DNA of 64,000 bases from an uncultured Lachnospiraceae bacterium. Lineage in GTDB: Bacteria > Bacillota > Clostridia > Lachnospirales > Lachnospiraceae. Where the stretch lies: assembly GCA_949948715.1 (NCBI GenBank), contig CATLGW010000007.1, positions 1-64,000 on the forward strand. Reading direction: 5' to 3'. Below are positions 16,691 to 24,846 of the stretch, one piece after another. Within the stretch, counting starts at the first letter, position 1; the number at the start of each line of letters is the position of its first letter. A program made the position numbers and the translations under genes. The notes beneath the pieces were generated by a model. That model did no database searches. It was not told where the DNA came from and worked only from the letters and a program-made list of their open reading frames with translations.

Positions 16691-18721
16691 CTATACCCTG
16701 AAGGAAGCCACCGTGCGGTTCAAAAGCTCGCTGAGGCAAAACAGCTCCTGGATCTGCGTCATCACCCCGGCGGCATTTTCATCGGAATCCTCCGCCTGCT
16801 GCCCCATGCGCTGCATGGTTTCGGCTATCTCCTCCGCCAGCTCCGTGATGGAGTCAATGGCCCGGTTGATCTCCTCCATGCCGGCGCTCATCTCACGGGA
16901 GGAGGCTCCCAGATCACCCGAAATATCATTATAAAACACCGCGTCCTCCCGGTAAGCCTCCGCCAGTCCCGTCATCGCCCTGTAGTCCTCCATAACCTTG
17001 CCGCTCATAAATTCCAGCAGCCTCTCGGAGCAGTCGGAGAGGGACACTACATTCCGCACCACGCCCTCCGTCACCTGGCGAATCTTATCCACCGCCTGAC
17101 GGGAATTGTCCGCAAGCTGCCTGATCTCCTCCGCCACCACGGAAAATCCCCGACCCGCCTCCCCGGCCCTGGCCGCCTCAATGGACGCATTCAGGGCCAG
17201 CAACCTTGTCTGGGCGCTGATGGAAAGGATTTCCTCCGTCAGGATATCGATCTCCCGCACTTTCTGACTGTCGGCAATGGCCTGCTCCAGGCCGCCTCTG
17301 GCCTCCCGGTAGAACGCCACGGCCTCCTCTGCGGACCGGGCGGAAGCCTCCTGCTGTCTCCCGGCCCGTTCCATAATGCCGCCGGACTGACTTGCCGCCT
17401 CCCCGGCTTTCTTCGCCACCATCTCTATGGAGCCGCCCAACTGCGCCCCCCGTTCCTGTATACTCTTTGCCAGCTCCCTGGCCTGTATGGTCTGCTCCCC
17501 AACCTCGCCGGTGAGACGGGAAATTTCGGATACGTCCTGATTCAGGACAGCCATCCTCTCAGAGACTCCCTGGGCGATGGCGCCGATATTGCCCGCTTCC
17601 TTCTTGGTGTTCAAAATGATCTCCCGAATCTGCTGCCTCACCTCCGCCGTGGCCCTGCGGATCTGCTCCGTCTCGTTCCTGTATTCCCTGGGAATCACAC
17701 TATTGCTTACCGCATGATCGGAGAAATCCCCGGAGGCAAACTGCTTCAGCATTTGTATGGGAGCCAGCATCCTTCCGATGAGTCCCGCCATAAACAATGC
17801 CACAAAGAGGATTACCGCCAGAGCAATCACCGCAGCCACCCCGATCATGGCAGCCAGAGACCCCGTGACATTGGCGGTGGGAACCGCCACCCCCAGCCGC
17901 CAGCCGCAGCCCGCTATCTCAGACATGGCAAAATAGCGCAGACTGCCGTCATAGTCGGTGAGCTTTTTCGCCCCGTATTCCGCCCCCTCGGCCAGATTCC
18001 GCAGTCCGGGCATACTGTCCGCAACCGCCACGGCGGTCTCCTCCGTGGGCTCATAGGCCTTATTCTCATGGGCCACATACCGGCCTGCGGCATCCACCAG
18101 AAATCCGTACACCCCTTCCGCATAGTTGATGCTGGCCGTCAGCTCCGTCACGGTGCCCAGCGCCACATCAAGCCCCATCACGCCAAAAAGCTCGCCCTCA
18201 ATGTAGATCGGCGCGGCTATGGTGGCGCACATCTGCTGGGTCATCACGTCCCAGTAGGGGTCTGTCACCACGACCTCTCCCGCCTGGGCCGCCTGCTGAT
18301 ACCAGCCGCGCTGCACCGGGTCATAGCCCTGGGGAATCTCCGCCTCCCTGTTGGACTGGATAAATACGCTGTCTTTGGTGCCGCAGTACAGATTTAACAG
18401 CTCCGCCCTGCCCGCCGCATGGACGTCCGCCACAGACTGTATAAATTCCCCGTCCGTCCTGCCTCCCGCAGCAATGCTGGCCGCCGCCCCGGACACCAGC
18501 ATTTTCTCCTCTTCAATCCATGTGTTGATCTCCTCCGCATATTTGTCAGCGCTCAACTGCAATGCCTGAATCTGATCCCGGACCGCACGCTTTCCCGCTA
18601 CCGCGGTAATCCCCGCAGTAGTCAGCAAAATGCTGGCCACCACAATGCCTATCACGCTGACCGTAAGCCTTCCTTTAATTGTCCTGAACACTGTAATGCA
18701 CCTCGCTTTATCCTTTGACAT
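16691..18721 (-). CDS. methyl-accepting chemotaxis protein (dCACHE type)
   Basis: A 676-residue transmembrane chemoreceptor. TM1 is about residues 17-43. A large extracytoplasmic double-CACHE-like sensor (about 45-285) includes the WY.-like [12 protein letters not shown] block. TM2 is about 288-315, then HAMP, then a cytoplasmic coiled-coil signalling domain with the conserved hairpin tip ([17 protein letters not shown]) and the typical [11 protein letters not shown] block. It signals to CheA/CheW, which are not in this window. CACHE sensors of this kind often bind amino acids or carboxylates; the ligand here is unknown. The ribosome-binding site is weak (GGGAAATAA). Confidence 0.93.
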   Translation of the reverse strand: MSKDKARCITVFRTIKGRLTVSVIGIVVASILLTTAGITAVAGKRAVRDQIQALQLSADKYAEEINTWIEEEKMLVSGAAASIAAGGRTDGEFIQSVADVHAAGRAELLNLYCGTKDSVFIQSNREAEIPQGYDPVQRGWYQQAAQAGEVVVTDPYWDVMTQQMCATIAAPIYIEGELFGVMGLDVALGTVTELTASINYAEGVYGFLVDAAGRYVAHENKAYEPTEETAVAVADSMPGLRNLAEGAEYGAKKLTDYDGSLRYFAMSEIAGCGWRLGVAVPTANVTGSLAAMIGVAAVIALAVILFVALFMAGLIGRMLAPIQMLKQFASGDFSDHAVSNSVIPREYRNETEQIRRATAEVRQQIREIILNTKKEAGNIGAIAQGVSERMAVLNQDVSEISRLTGEVGEQTIQARELAKSIQERGAQLGGSIEMVAKKAGEAASQSGGIMERAGRQQEASARSAEEAVAFYREARGGLEQAIADSQKVREIDILTEEILSISAQTRLLALNASIEAARAGEAGRGFSVVAEEIRQLADNSRQAVDKIRQVTEGVVRNVVSLSDCSERLLEFMSGKVMEDYRAMTGLAEAYREDAVFYNDISGDLGASSREMSAGMEEINRAIDSITELAEEIAETMQRMGQQAEDSDENAAGVMTQIQELFCLSELLNRTVASFRV

Positions 18722-18826
18722 TTATTTCCCATCATAGCAGACTTTTCTTCAAAAAAGAACGAAGCCGGCACGGTTCGCACTTTTTGCGGTATACATTGCA
18801 GGCCCCCATGGAATGCCGGTCCCCCT

Positions 18827-19060
18827 TCAGGATCCGGGTTCGTATAGATTGGGCGTGTCGGAGGTCTTCCGGTATCTGTATTCCCTCACCTCCGAATAGA
18901 CGCTCCACGCATCGTTTGTGAAAGTCACCACGGCCTCGTCGCCGTCCACCGTCACGGTCCCCTCCACCTTCTCGCCGCTAGGGGCGGTGGCGGAAAAAAC
19001 CATCCCTTCCTCCGCCGCCACCGAAATCAGCCCAAAGAATGAATACGAAGTCTTCCCCAC
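18827..19060 (-). CDS. small orphan ORF or remnant of a secreted protein
   Basis: Open frame of 77 residues directly after the stop of the solute-binding lipoprotein, in another frame, from a GTG at 19060 with only AAGG upstream. The sequence (beta-strand pattern, GTVTVDGDEAVVTF core, aromatic spacing) looks like the C-terminal half of a small lipocalin-like extracytoplasmic protein rather than a random frame. It lacks a signal peptide or lipobox. It may be the end of a gene whose front was lost, or a short cytoplasmic protein. The start is uncertain and so is its reality. Confidence 0.35.
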   Translation of the reverse strand: MGKTSYSFFGLISVAAEEGMVFSATAPSGEKVEGTVTVDGDEAVVTFTNDAWSVYSEVREYRYRKTSDTPNLYEPGS

Positions 19061-19070
19061 CCACCGCGCC

Positions 19071-20432
19071 TTACTGTTCGTCCAGATAAAGCTGTACCCG
19101 ATTCTGGATTTTCTCCGCCGCCCGGGCAGCCGTCTGTCCTCCCCCCTGGTACGCGGAAACCTCCTCGTCGATGATCCGGCGCACCGCCTCGTCTGCGGCG
19201 CACCTGCGGTCAGCCAGCGCAATCAGTTCCCGCACCGCCTCCACCGTCTCCCCGGAAGCGGCATACACCAAGGGCACTTCCAAATCGTCGAAGGAAGCCT
19301 TCGGAAGGGGCTCACCCTCCCCATTATATTCCTGCACCATGGCCTGCGCAAGCTGTTCCTCAAGGGCACTGTTCTCTAAACGGAATCCTGATATGTTTCC
19401 TTCCTCCTGCGCCCAGCACCCCTCCACATAATACTGCAGAAAGTCCCAGGCCCCCTCAGGGCATTCGCTGCGGGAATTGATTCCCAGAGGATTGTAAAGC
19501 CAGACCGCCACGCCGTTTCCTTCCCTGCAGGGAAGTCCCTTCACTGCCATATCCGCCCCATAATACTGCAGAAGCCGCTGATATCCCCCCACTCCCCGAA
19601 TGGTCTCCAGGGATGCCAGATGGGTTCCCGACGCAATACTGTCCCGGGAGATGCGCGTGGCCTCCTGCCCCTCCCTCTCCGCGCCAAATTCCAGAATCTT
19701 CTGAAAATCCCCGGCGCTAAAATCCGCCTTTCCCGTCTGCCAGTCAACATAATCCCCCATGGAGAAGCCCACCAGAGTGGCAGCGACGCTGGAATCCTTG
19801 TAAAACCCCGCCAAAGCCTCCGCCCCCTTATCATTTTGCGCAAAACAATTCATCATCTCTTCCATGGTCCACCCGTTCCCCGGGCCAAGGACGGCGCCGT
19901 TTCCCACCACGGTGTAGAGGGAAAAGGAGGTCCCCAGCTCATAGAGCTCCTCCCCGGTCTGAAGACACCCTATTATATTTGCCGGGTACCGCCGTTTCAT
20001 CTCCTCCTCCGAAAGAAATCCGTAGAGATCCGCCAGGACTCCTCTGCTGCCCAGGACGTCCACATCCAGCTCGGACAAATCCACGATATCCGTGCCCTTC
20101 CCGGTAGCCAGGTCCATCTTAAAACGGTCCCGGGAGGCTTCATAGACCAGATTGTCAAATTCTTCGGGCAGATAATTCACGATTTCCACAAAATACGGCC
20201 CGCCTTCGGCATTGTACGCCTCCACGGCCTGCTCTAAATTTACGCCCCAGACCGAACCCAAAGTCACCCTCGTCCTCTCACTTCCCTGTTCGGAAAAAGA
20301 AGCTCCCTCCAAAGAGCCCAGGCTCCGGTCTTCCCCGTCACCCTCCGCACCGGGAGCGCCGCATCCGGATAAAAGTCCGGCACATAATATCACCGCCGTG
20401 CAAATACCCAATATCCCTCTTTCTTCTTTCAT
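19071..20432 (-). CDS. extracellular solute-binding lipoprotein
   Basis: A 453-residue family 1-like (ABC-type sugar) substrate-binding lipoprotein. The signal peptide ends in a lipobox LLSGC with Cys24 as the lipidated residue. The mature part has the type-II binding-protein layout with the DIVDLSELDVD-like hinge block and a C-terminal helical region ending NRVQLYLDEQ, the usual end of the family. No permease or ATPase genes are next to it. Its neighbours are a chemoreceptor and a GGDEF protein, so it may serve sensing rather than transport (inference). GGAGG lies eight bases before the ATG; a GTG two codons earlier is possible. Confidence 0.88.
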   Translation of the reverse strand: MKEERGILGICTAVILCAGLLSGCGAPGAEGDGEDRSLGSLEGASFSEQGSERTRVTLGSVWGVNLEQAVEAYNAEGGPYFVEIVNYLPEEFDNLVYEASRDRFKMDLATGKGTDIVDLSELDVDVLGSRGVLADLYGFLSEEEMKRRYPANIIGCLQTGEELYELGTSFSLYTVVGNGAVLGPGNGWTMEEMMNCFAQNDKGAEALAGFYKDSSVAATLVGFSMGDYVDWQTGKADFSAGDFQKILEFGAEREGQEATRISRDSIASGTHLASLETIRGVGGYQRLLQYYGADMAVKGLPCREGNGVAVWLYNPLGINSRSECPEGAWDFLQYYVEGCWAQEEGNISGFRLENSALEEQLAQAMVQEYNGEGEPLPKASFDDLEVPLVYAASGETVEAVRELIALADRRCAADEAVRRIIDEEVSAYQGGGQTAARAAEKIQNRVQLYLDEQ

Positions 20433-20554
20433 TCTCACATCCTCCAGACGTCATATTAGGAAGGCCTCCCCAAGGGGAGCTCCCTTGATAAAAGCATAGT
20501 CCGCCCATGCCTCCGAAAGCCATCCGATTTGTATCCGCCTTGTATCTGTGAAGA

Positions 20555-20587
20555 CAAAACGGCGGAGGAGCTTTCGCTCTCTCCGCC
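20555..20587 (-). terminator. intrinsic terminator after the TIR gene
   Basis: On the minus strand a 7-bp GGCGGAG/CTCCGCC stem, extended by an inner AGAGC/GCTC pairing, is followed by GTTTTGTCTT. It lies about 35 nt past the TIR-DUF6273 stop. Confidence 0.7.
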
Positions 20588-20621
20588 GGATTGCGCAGCG
20601 CTGTTTTGGTCTTCTCTTGTC

Positions 20622-22088
20622 TCATCCCACGCCTCCGGGAAGATCTCCTTTCTCCGGCGGCTTCCCGCCGCCTGACTGCCTGTCCGCTGTGCCGCCCCTG
20701 CCGATGAAAGACAGCTCCACCGTCAGCGCAGGACGGACGCCATAACCTTCCAGCCCTGCGTTTTCCCGGCGCAGATTCTCCTCCGTGTAACCGTTTCCCA
20801 CCAGATAACATTTGCTGGAGGTTCCCTCCACGGGCTCCCGCAGCCACCAGCAATATTCCCGAATGCCGTACTCCGCAAGGTCAACGGCATACCAATTGCT
20901 GCCGTCCTGCTCCACCGCCGCCCGGGTGGGGACGGCAAGCTTGCTGATGCCCGCCTGGTCAAACCATTCCAGTTCCTCCAGGGACAACAGATATACTTTG
21001 TCCTCTGTGGCCACCGTTCCCGCCGTCAGAGCATTGCCCGCCGTCTCATGAGAGGTCTCCACGATGGCATCCCGCTCCTCCTGGGTGAAGCCGTACAGAA
21101 AACCCGCCTCATTCTGATAACCGTTCTTCTTCTCCGCCATAGCGGAAGCCATGGGAGGCTGATCCCCGTAGGCTACCACCTCCTCCGCGCTGTTGAGCCA
21201 TGTCCTGAGGTTGGATGCGCTCCAGTCACTGTTTCCCCGCACCATGATCTGCAGCTCCATATCCGTGTCCGCCGCCGATTCCCGGGACCAGTAATCGACA
21301 GCTTCATACCGGTTATATCTGCCACCCTCGGCCGCGTCAAAAGCCTTCATGGTGAGTATGTCCGCCGCCACCAATACAGCCTGGGTTCCGTCTTCGGACA
21401 GCCGCAGCACCCGCCAGCGGATCTCCTCCCCGTTATAGCTGCCGAAGCTCACCGTGTCCCCCACCTGCACGGGAATCGCCCCGGGTGTCCTCCCCGCCAG
21501 GAGAATTCCGGCGAAAACCGCTCCCAAGGCCGCAAGGCAAAGCAGGGCTGCCGCCGCAAACAAACCCCGCCGCTTTTTTCTGCGGGAACCTCCCGCTGCC
21601 GCAGTCCCCGCCCCTTGGGACTCAGCCTCTCCCACGGCAGCGGTCCTCGTCACAGTATCTCCCGGACATCCGCTTTTGACCTGCCTTTCCAAGTCCGCGG
21701 CAAACTCCAGGATCCCCTCATATCCCCCCCGCTCCCGAGCGCTCACCCACTGATGGGTCATCAGAAAATACTCCATGGACTTGGAAAGAATAACCTCCTC
21801 CAGCTTATAGACCAGAATGGGTATGGAACGGCTGACGGCCCGCTCCACCTCCCGCAGCACATGGGGGGACTGATTGGCGGCCTCCGACATCAGAAGCACC
21901 ATGGCAGACGACGCGTCAAGGCCGTTCACAATCTCCTCCGCATACTCCCGCCCCATCCTGATATCCCTGGGAGCAATAAAGCACCTTACCCCATGCTCCT
22001 CCAGGAGTCGGCAGACCTCCTCCGCCTCCTTCGCGTTCTGGGAGGAGTGGGAAATAAATATCCGCATTTCTTTCATTTTACTGTTCAT
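20622..22088 (-). CDS. TIR domain - TM - DUF6273 protein
   Basis: A 488-residue fusion of three parts. Residues 8-135 are a TIR_2-type domain (IFISHSSQNAKEAEEV start, box with FIAPRDI, and the conserved Glu80 in SPHVLREVE, at the place of the NADase Glu of catalytic TIRs). Residues 136-172 are a low-complexity linker ending in a positive RRKKRR stop-transfer cluster, and 175-198 a membrane helix. Residues 205-470 are an extracytoplasmic DUF6273-like domain (FGSYNGEEIRWRVL opening; WLNS, WWLREP and YGVRPALTV blocks). The topology therefore puts TIR inside and DUF6273 outside. The first ATG overlaps the upstream stop (ATGA); it has AGGAG only two bases away, so Met5 may be the real start. Function unknown. 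Confidence 0.85.
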   Translation of the reverse strand: MNSKMKEMRIFISHSSQNAKEAEEVCRLLEEHGVRCFIAPRDIRMGREYAEEIVNGLDASSAMVLLMSEAANQSPHVLREVERAVSRSIPILVYKLEEVILSKSMEYFLMTHQWVSARERGGYEGILEFAADLERQVKSGCPGDTVTRTAAVGEAESQGAGTAAAGGSRRKKRRGLFAAAALLCLAALGAVFAGILLAGRTPGAIPVQVGDTVSFGSYNGEEIRWRVLRLSEDGTQAVLVAADILTMKAFDAAEGGRYNRYEAVDYWSRESAADTDMELQIMVRGNSDWSASNLRTWLNSAEEVVAYGDQPPMASAMAEKKNGYQNEAGFLYGFTQEERDAIVETSHETAGNALTAGTVATEDKVYLLSLEELEWFDQAGISKLAVPTRAAVEQDGSNWYAVDLAEYGIREYCWWLREPVEGTSSKCYLVGNGYTEENLRRENAGLEGYGVRPALTVELSFIGRGGTADRQSGGGKPPEKGDLPGGVG

Positions 22089-22374
22089 GACTCCTCAAAC
22101 CGTAACTTAATCTCTGTTTTGACAGACCTCTCCACATACTCCGCAAACACTTCCGCGTCTTCCCTTTTCCCCACAATGCTTCCGTAATGCACGGGAATTG
22201 CCACAGACGGACGGATGCGGTTTACCAGCTCTGCCGCCTTCCTTGCGTCCATCGTATAGGTTCCGCCCACAGGCACAAGGGCAATATCGCATTTGAAGGG
22301 TCGAAGTAAATCGTGCCCGCACTGCTGCGGATTCTGATGCTGTTCTGCGTAAATACTTCTATGTTCTCCGTCAT
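22085..22374 (-). pseudogene. UlaG-like MBL-fold hydrolase, internally deleted
   Basis: The ATG at 22374 (AAGGAGG upstream) opens a reading frame whose first 26 residues (ENIEVFTQNSIRIRSSAGT block, then IYFDP) are the start of an UlaG-like metallo-beta-lactamase-fold protein. About 78 nt in, the sequence jumps to the C-terminal part of the same family (CDIALVPVGGTYTMDA, then a conserved HYGSIVG block), but in another frame. The roughly 100-residue core with the metal-binding HxHxDH motif is missing. A single out-of-frame internal deletion explains this. The C-terminal frame runs on to a TGA overlapping the TIR start. No working enzyme can be made. Confidence 0.85.
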
Positions 22375-22534
22375 CGTCTGCCCCTCCTTCTGTTTCTGTG
22401 TACATCCTCCGGACTTTCCGACCATGCCGCGTTATACAGCAAAAACGGCAGTACAAGTATATCACAAAACTGAACCATAGTCGAGACAACTTGTAAGGAT
22501 AAGGCAGACAATCAATTATGCCCCTCGCCTGTTA

Positions 22535-23266
22535 CTAATCAAACAATATCTCCTCCACCGTGACAAACACATACCCCTCCTCCAGCAGCTCATCTATCGC
22601 CTTGAGCGCCGCAGTCACCGAAGTGTCGTAGTAATCGTGCATCAATATAATATCATTCTCCTCCACTTTGTTCACGATTTTGTCCGTGATGCGGCTCACG
22701 TTCCTGGAACTCCAGTCCAGGGGATCCACGGTCCAAAGCACCGGGAACATATTCAGCTCCGCCTCAAAGCTCTTATCCCAGCTCCCATAGGGCGGACGCA
22801 CATACTCCACCTCCTCCCCGGTGATCTCCTGAAGCACCTCGTTGGTGGCGATCAGTTCCTCCTTGAATTTCTCCCGGTTGGAGGAGGTCAGTTGGATATG
22901 GCTGTAGGTGTGGTTGCCGATCAGATGCCCCTCCTCCTGCATCCGTCTGATAATGTCCGGATGAAGGCTGGCGTGCTCCCCGGTCACAAAGAAGGTGGCC
23001 ACCACTCCCCGCTCCTTCAAGCCGTCCAAAAGCTGCTCCGTATAATAGGGATGAGGCCCGTCGTCAAAAGTGATGGCAATCTTGCGGCAGTCCTCACCCC
23101 CAAACAGAAGATTCTGGACGTTTTCCTGGAACAAAGGGCTTCCCGCCTCAGCCCTCACAGCGTTTTCAGGCTCCTCCCGCCTACTCCAAAGCTTGTTTTT
23201 AACCATACAAAAAAGCAGCAATCCCAGGATCAAAATGATCAAGATTGCCGCTGCCCTTTTCTTCAT
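22535..23266 (-). CDS. polysaccharide deacetylase (NodB family), membrane anchored
   Basis: A 243-residue protein with an N-terminal hydrophobic anchor (about residues 5-22) and an extracytoplasmic NodB homology domain. Visible motifs are TFDDGPHP (Asp68 base, Asp69 metal ligand), the metal histidines in HTYSHIQ (His119, His123), RPPYGS, a DPLDWSS block and LMHDYYDTS. All catalytic positions are kept. It should remove N-acetyl groups from peptidoglycan or another cell-wall glycan, as PdaA/PgdA relatives do; the exact substrate is not readable. GGGAG lies six bases before the ATG at 23266; a TTG five codons earlier is less likely. Confidence 0.92.
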   Translation of the reverse strand: MKKRAAAILIILILGLLLFCMVKNKLWSRREEPENAVRAEAGSPLFQENVQNLLFGGEDCRKIAITFDDGPHPYYTEQLLDGLKERGVVATFFVTGEHASLHPDIIRRMQEEGHLIGNHTYSHIQLTSSNREKFKEELIATNEVLQEITGEEVEYVRPPYGSWDKSFEAELNMFPVLWTVDPLDWSSRNVSRITDKIVNKVEENDIILMHDYYDTSVTAALKAIDELLEEGYVFVTVEEILFD

Positions 23267-23319
23267 ACCGGACTCCCACAATAGAATGCCTTACTACACT
23301 ATATGCTGTCCTTCCTCAG

Positions 23320-24300
23320 TTAGACCTGCATGGGATCTACAATATAATACCCCAGCTTTACCTCCTTCATGGCCCCCTCTCTGTGACCCAGCAAGTCCAT
23401 CAGCATCTGGACCGCTACCTCACCGCACTTTTCATAATAGTAATGAACGGTGACCAGGGGAGGCCCCATCACTCTCGCCATCTCATAGTCCCCCTGTCCT
23501 GCCACCAGAATCTGCTCCGGCACCCTTATGCCCTGCTCACGCAAATACTGCACGGCGCCCACCGCCATGGAATCCGTGGCACAGACCACTCCGTCCAGGT
23601 CCTTACATTTGGCAAGCAGTTCCCCTGCCTTCTCATGTCCCGAGGCCACCGAGAAGTCAGCCGTCACACAGTTTGCGGCAAATTCGGGATGTCCTCCGTC
23701 CCGCACCGCGTCGCAGAAACCCCTGTAGCGCTCCGCCCCCACCGCCTTATCCTGAGGTATGGCGCCTATATAGCCCAGCTTCCTCCTGCCTTTGCCGAGA
23801 AAAACCCTCGTGAGGTCATAGGTGGCATGATAGTCGTCATGGTACACCGCACATTGTCCCGCCAAATATTGTCCGGCGATCACCACCGGCACGGAAGAAT
23901 TCTTCAGCATCCGCTTGTGCTCCGGAGTAAAAACCGTCCCGGACAATATCACCCCGTCCACCTGTTTTCCGTGAAAAGCCGACAGGTATTCCAGCTCCTT
24001 CTGGGGATCGTTCTGAGTGACCGCCAACAAGGCCTGATATCCGCTCTTGTTCAATACGGAAAGGATGCCCTCCACCACCTTACCGATGGACTCCGACGCC
24101 ACCTTGGGCACTATCACCCCGATCATTCGGGTTTTCTTCGTCCGAAGCGTCTGTGCCTGCACGGAGGGCCGGTAACCCGTTTCCTCCACCACCCTGCGGA
24201 TCGCCTCCCTCTTTTCCTCAGAGATGTATCCGTTATTAAAGTAACGGGAAACGGCGGCTCTGGACACCCCCGCCATCCTCGAAATATCCGCTATATTCAT
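23320..24300 (-). CDS. LacI/GalR family transcriptional regulator
   Basis: A 326-residue repressor. The N-terminal LacI helix-turn-helix spans about residues 1-50 (IADISRMAGVSRAAVSRYFN), the hinge helix follows (QAQTLRTKKT), and residues 60-326 are a periplasmic-binding-protein-like sensor domain with the NDPQKELEYL and KQVDGVILSG blocks. It is more like sugar-operon repressors of the ScrR/MalR kind than like CcpA, but the split is not certain from sequence alone. It follows the HPr-like gene by 19 nt, with AGGAG nine bases before the ATG, so the two are one transcript. Effector and target sites are unknown. Confidence 0.92.
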   Translation of the reverse strand: MNIADISRMAGVSRAAVSRYFNNGYISEEKREAIRRVVEETGYRPSVQAQTLRTKKTRMIGVIVPKVASESIGKVVEGILSVLNKSGYQALLAVTQNDPQKELEYLSAFHGKQVDGVILSGTVFTPEHKRMLKNSSVPVVIAGQYLAGQCAVYHDDYHATYDLTRVFLGKGRRKLGYIGAIPQDKAVGAERYRGFCDAVRDGGHPEFAANCVTADFSVASGHEKAGELLAKCKDLDGVVCATDSMAVGAVQYLREQGIRVPEQILVAGQGDYEMARVMGPPLVTVHYYYEKCGEVAVQMLMDLLGHREGAMKEVKLGYYIVDPMQV

Positions 24301-24319
24301 TCACATTCGCTCCTGTCGC

Positions 24320-24553
24320 CTACGCGCCCACATACAAAAACGGCGCGATTTTTTCCACTATTTCCGTATCCTTTGCATGAAACCGAAGCTGAAGCGGCCC
24401 AGACAAATCAAGAGCCATCACTCCGAGAATGGATTTTGCATTGACAACTCTCTGTCCGGATCTTAAATCAAAATCTGTGTCAAATTTGCCGATTGTATTC
24501 ACAAACTGCTGTATCTGTTCCACAGTGTTAAACTTAATATCCACTTGCTGCAT
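24320..24553 (-). CDS. HPr-like protein lacking the phosphocarrier histidine
   Basis: A 77-residue protein of HPr fold. The regulatory serine region is kept (AKSILGVMALDL, Ser41 at the place of HPr Ser46), but the N-terminal GLHARPA block with the active His15 is replaced by NTVEQIQQFVN, with no His. It therefore cannot carry PTS phosphate the normal way and resembles Bacillus Crh, which acts only through Ser46 phosphorylation with CcpA. The ATG at 24553 has AGGAGG upstream; a GTG 12 codons earlier is possible. It heads a two-gene unit with a LacI regulator and has a near-consensus promoter. Confidence 0.85.
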   Translation of the reverse strand: MQQVDIKFNTVEQIQQFVNTIGKFDTDFDLRSGQRVVNAKSILGVMALDLSGPLQLRFHAKDTEIVEKIAPFLYVGA

Positions 24554-24624
24554 ACGCTCCTCCTGTTCTCCCTTCTTCCGTTCTGACACACTTTATTTAT
24601 ATGTTACCGATTTCACTTTCATAT

Positions 24625-24653
24625 ATCATATATCCACTCTTTATCATTGTAAA
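24625..24653 (-). promoter_or_regulatory. sigma-A promoter of the HPr-like/LacI unit
   Basis: On the minus strand TTTACA (24653-24648), 17 bp, TATGAT (24630-24625), about 70 nt before the HPr-like start. Confidence 0.7.
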
Positions 24654-24805
24654 TAGGCATAATTCATAATTTTGCCATCCTGTTTTTGTAGATTTTTATG
24701 AAATCAATTTCATATCCTGTTTCGTTATTTCTCCAAGTTCTCTCCGTCTTCGACGCCCCTCCCCCTATCCCCAACGCCCTTTCGTCCCTTAGACCAAACG
24801 CAGAA

Positions 24806-24836
24806 ACAGCCTGCCCCCTGGCCGGAAACAAGCTGT
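24806..24836 (-). terminator. weak terminator after the ABC exporter operon
   Basis: On the minus strand an 8-bp imperfect stem (ACAGCTTG/CAGGCTGT) is followed by TTTCTG, 10 nt past the exporter stop. The T-run is short. Confidence 0.4.
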
Positions 24837-24846
24837 CATCTTCTCA

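Noticed and set aside
19060..19090. Frameshift joining the solute-binding lipoprotein to the frame after it
   Set aside because: The lipoprotein ends with the usual family C-terminus before its stop, so no extension is needed to complete it.
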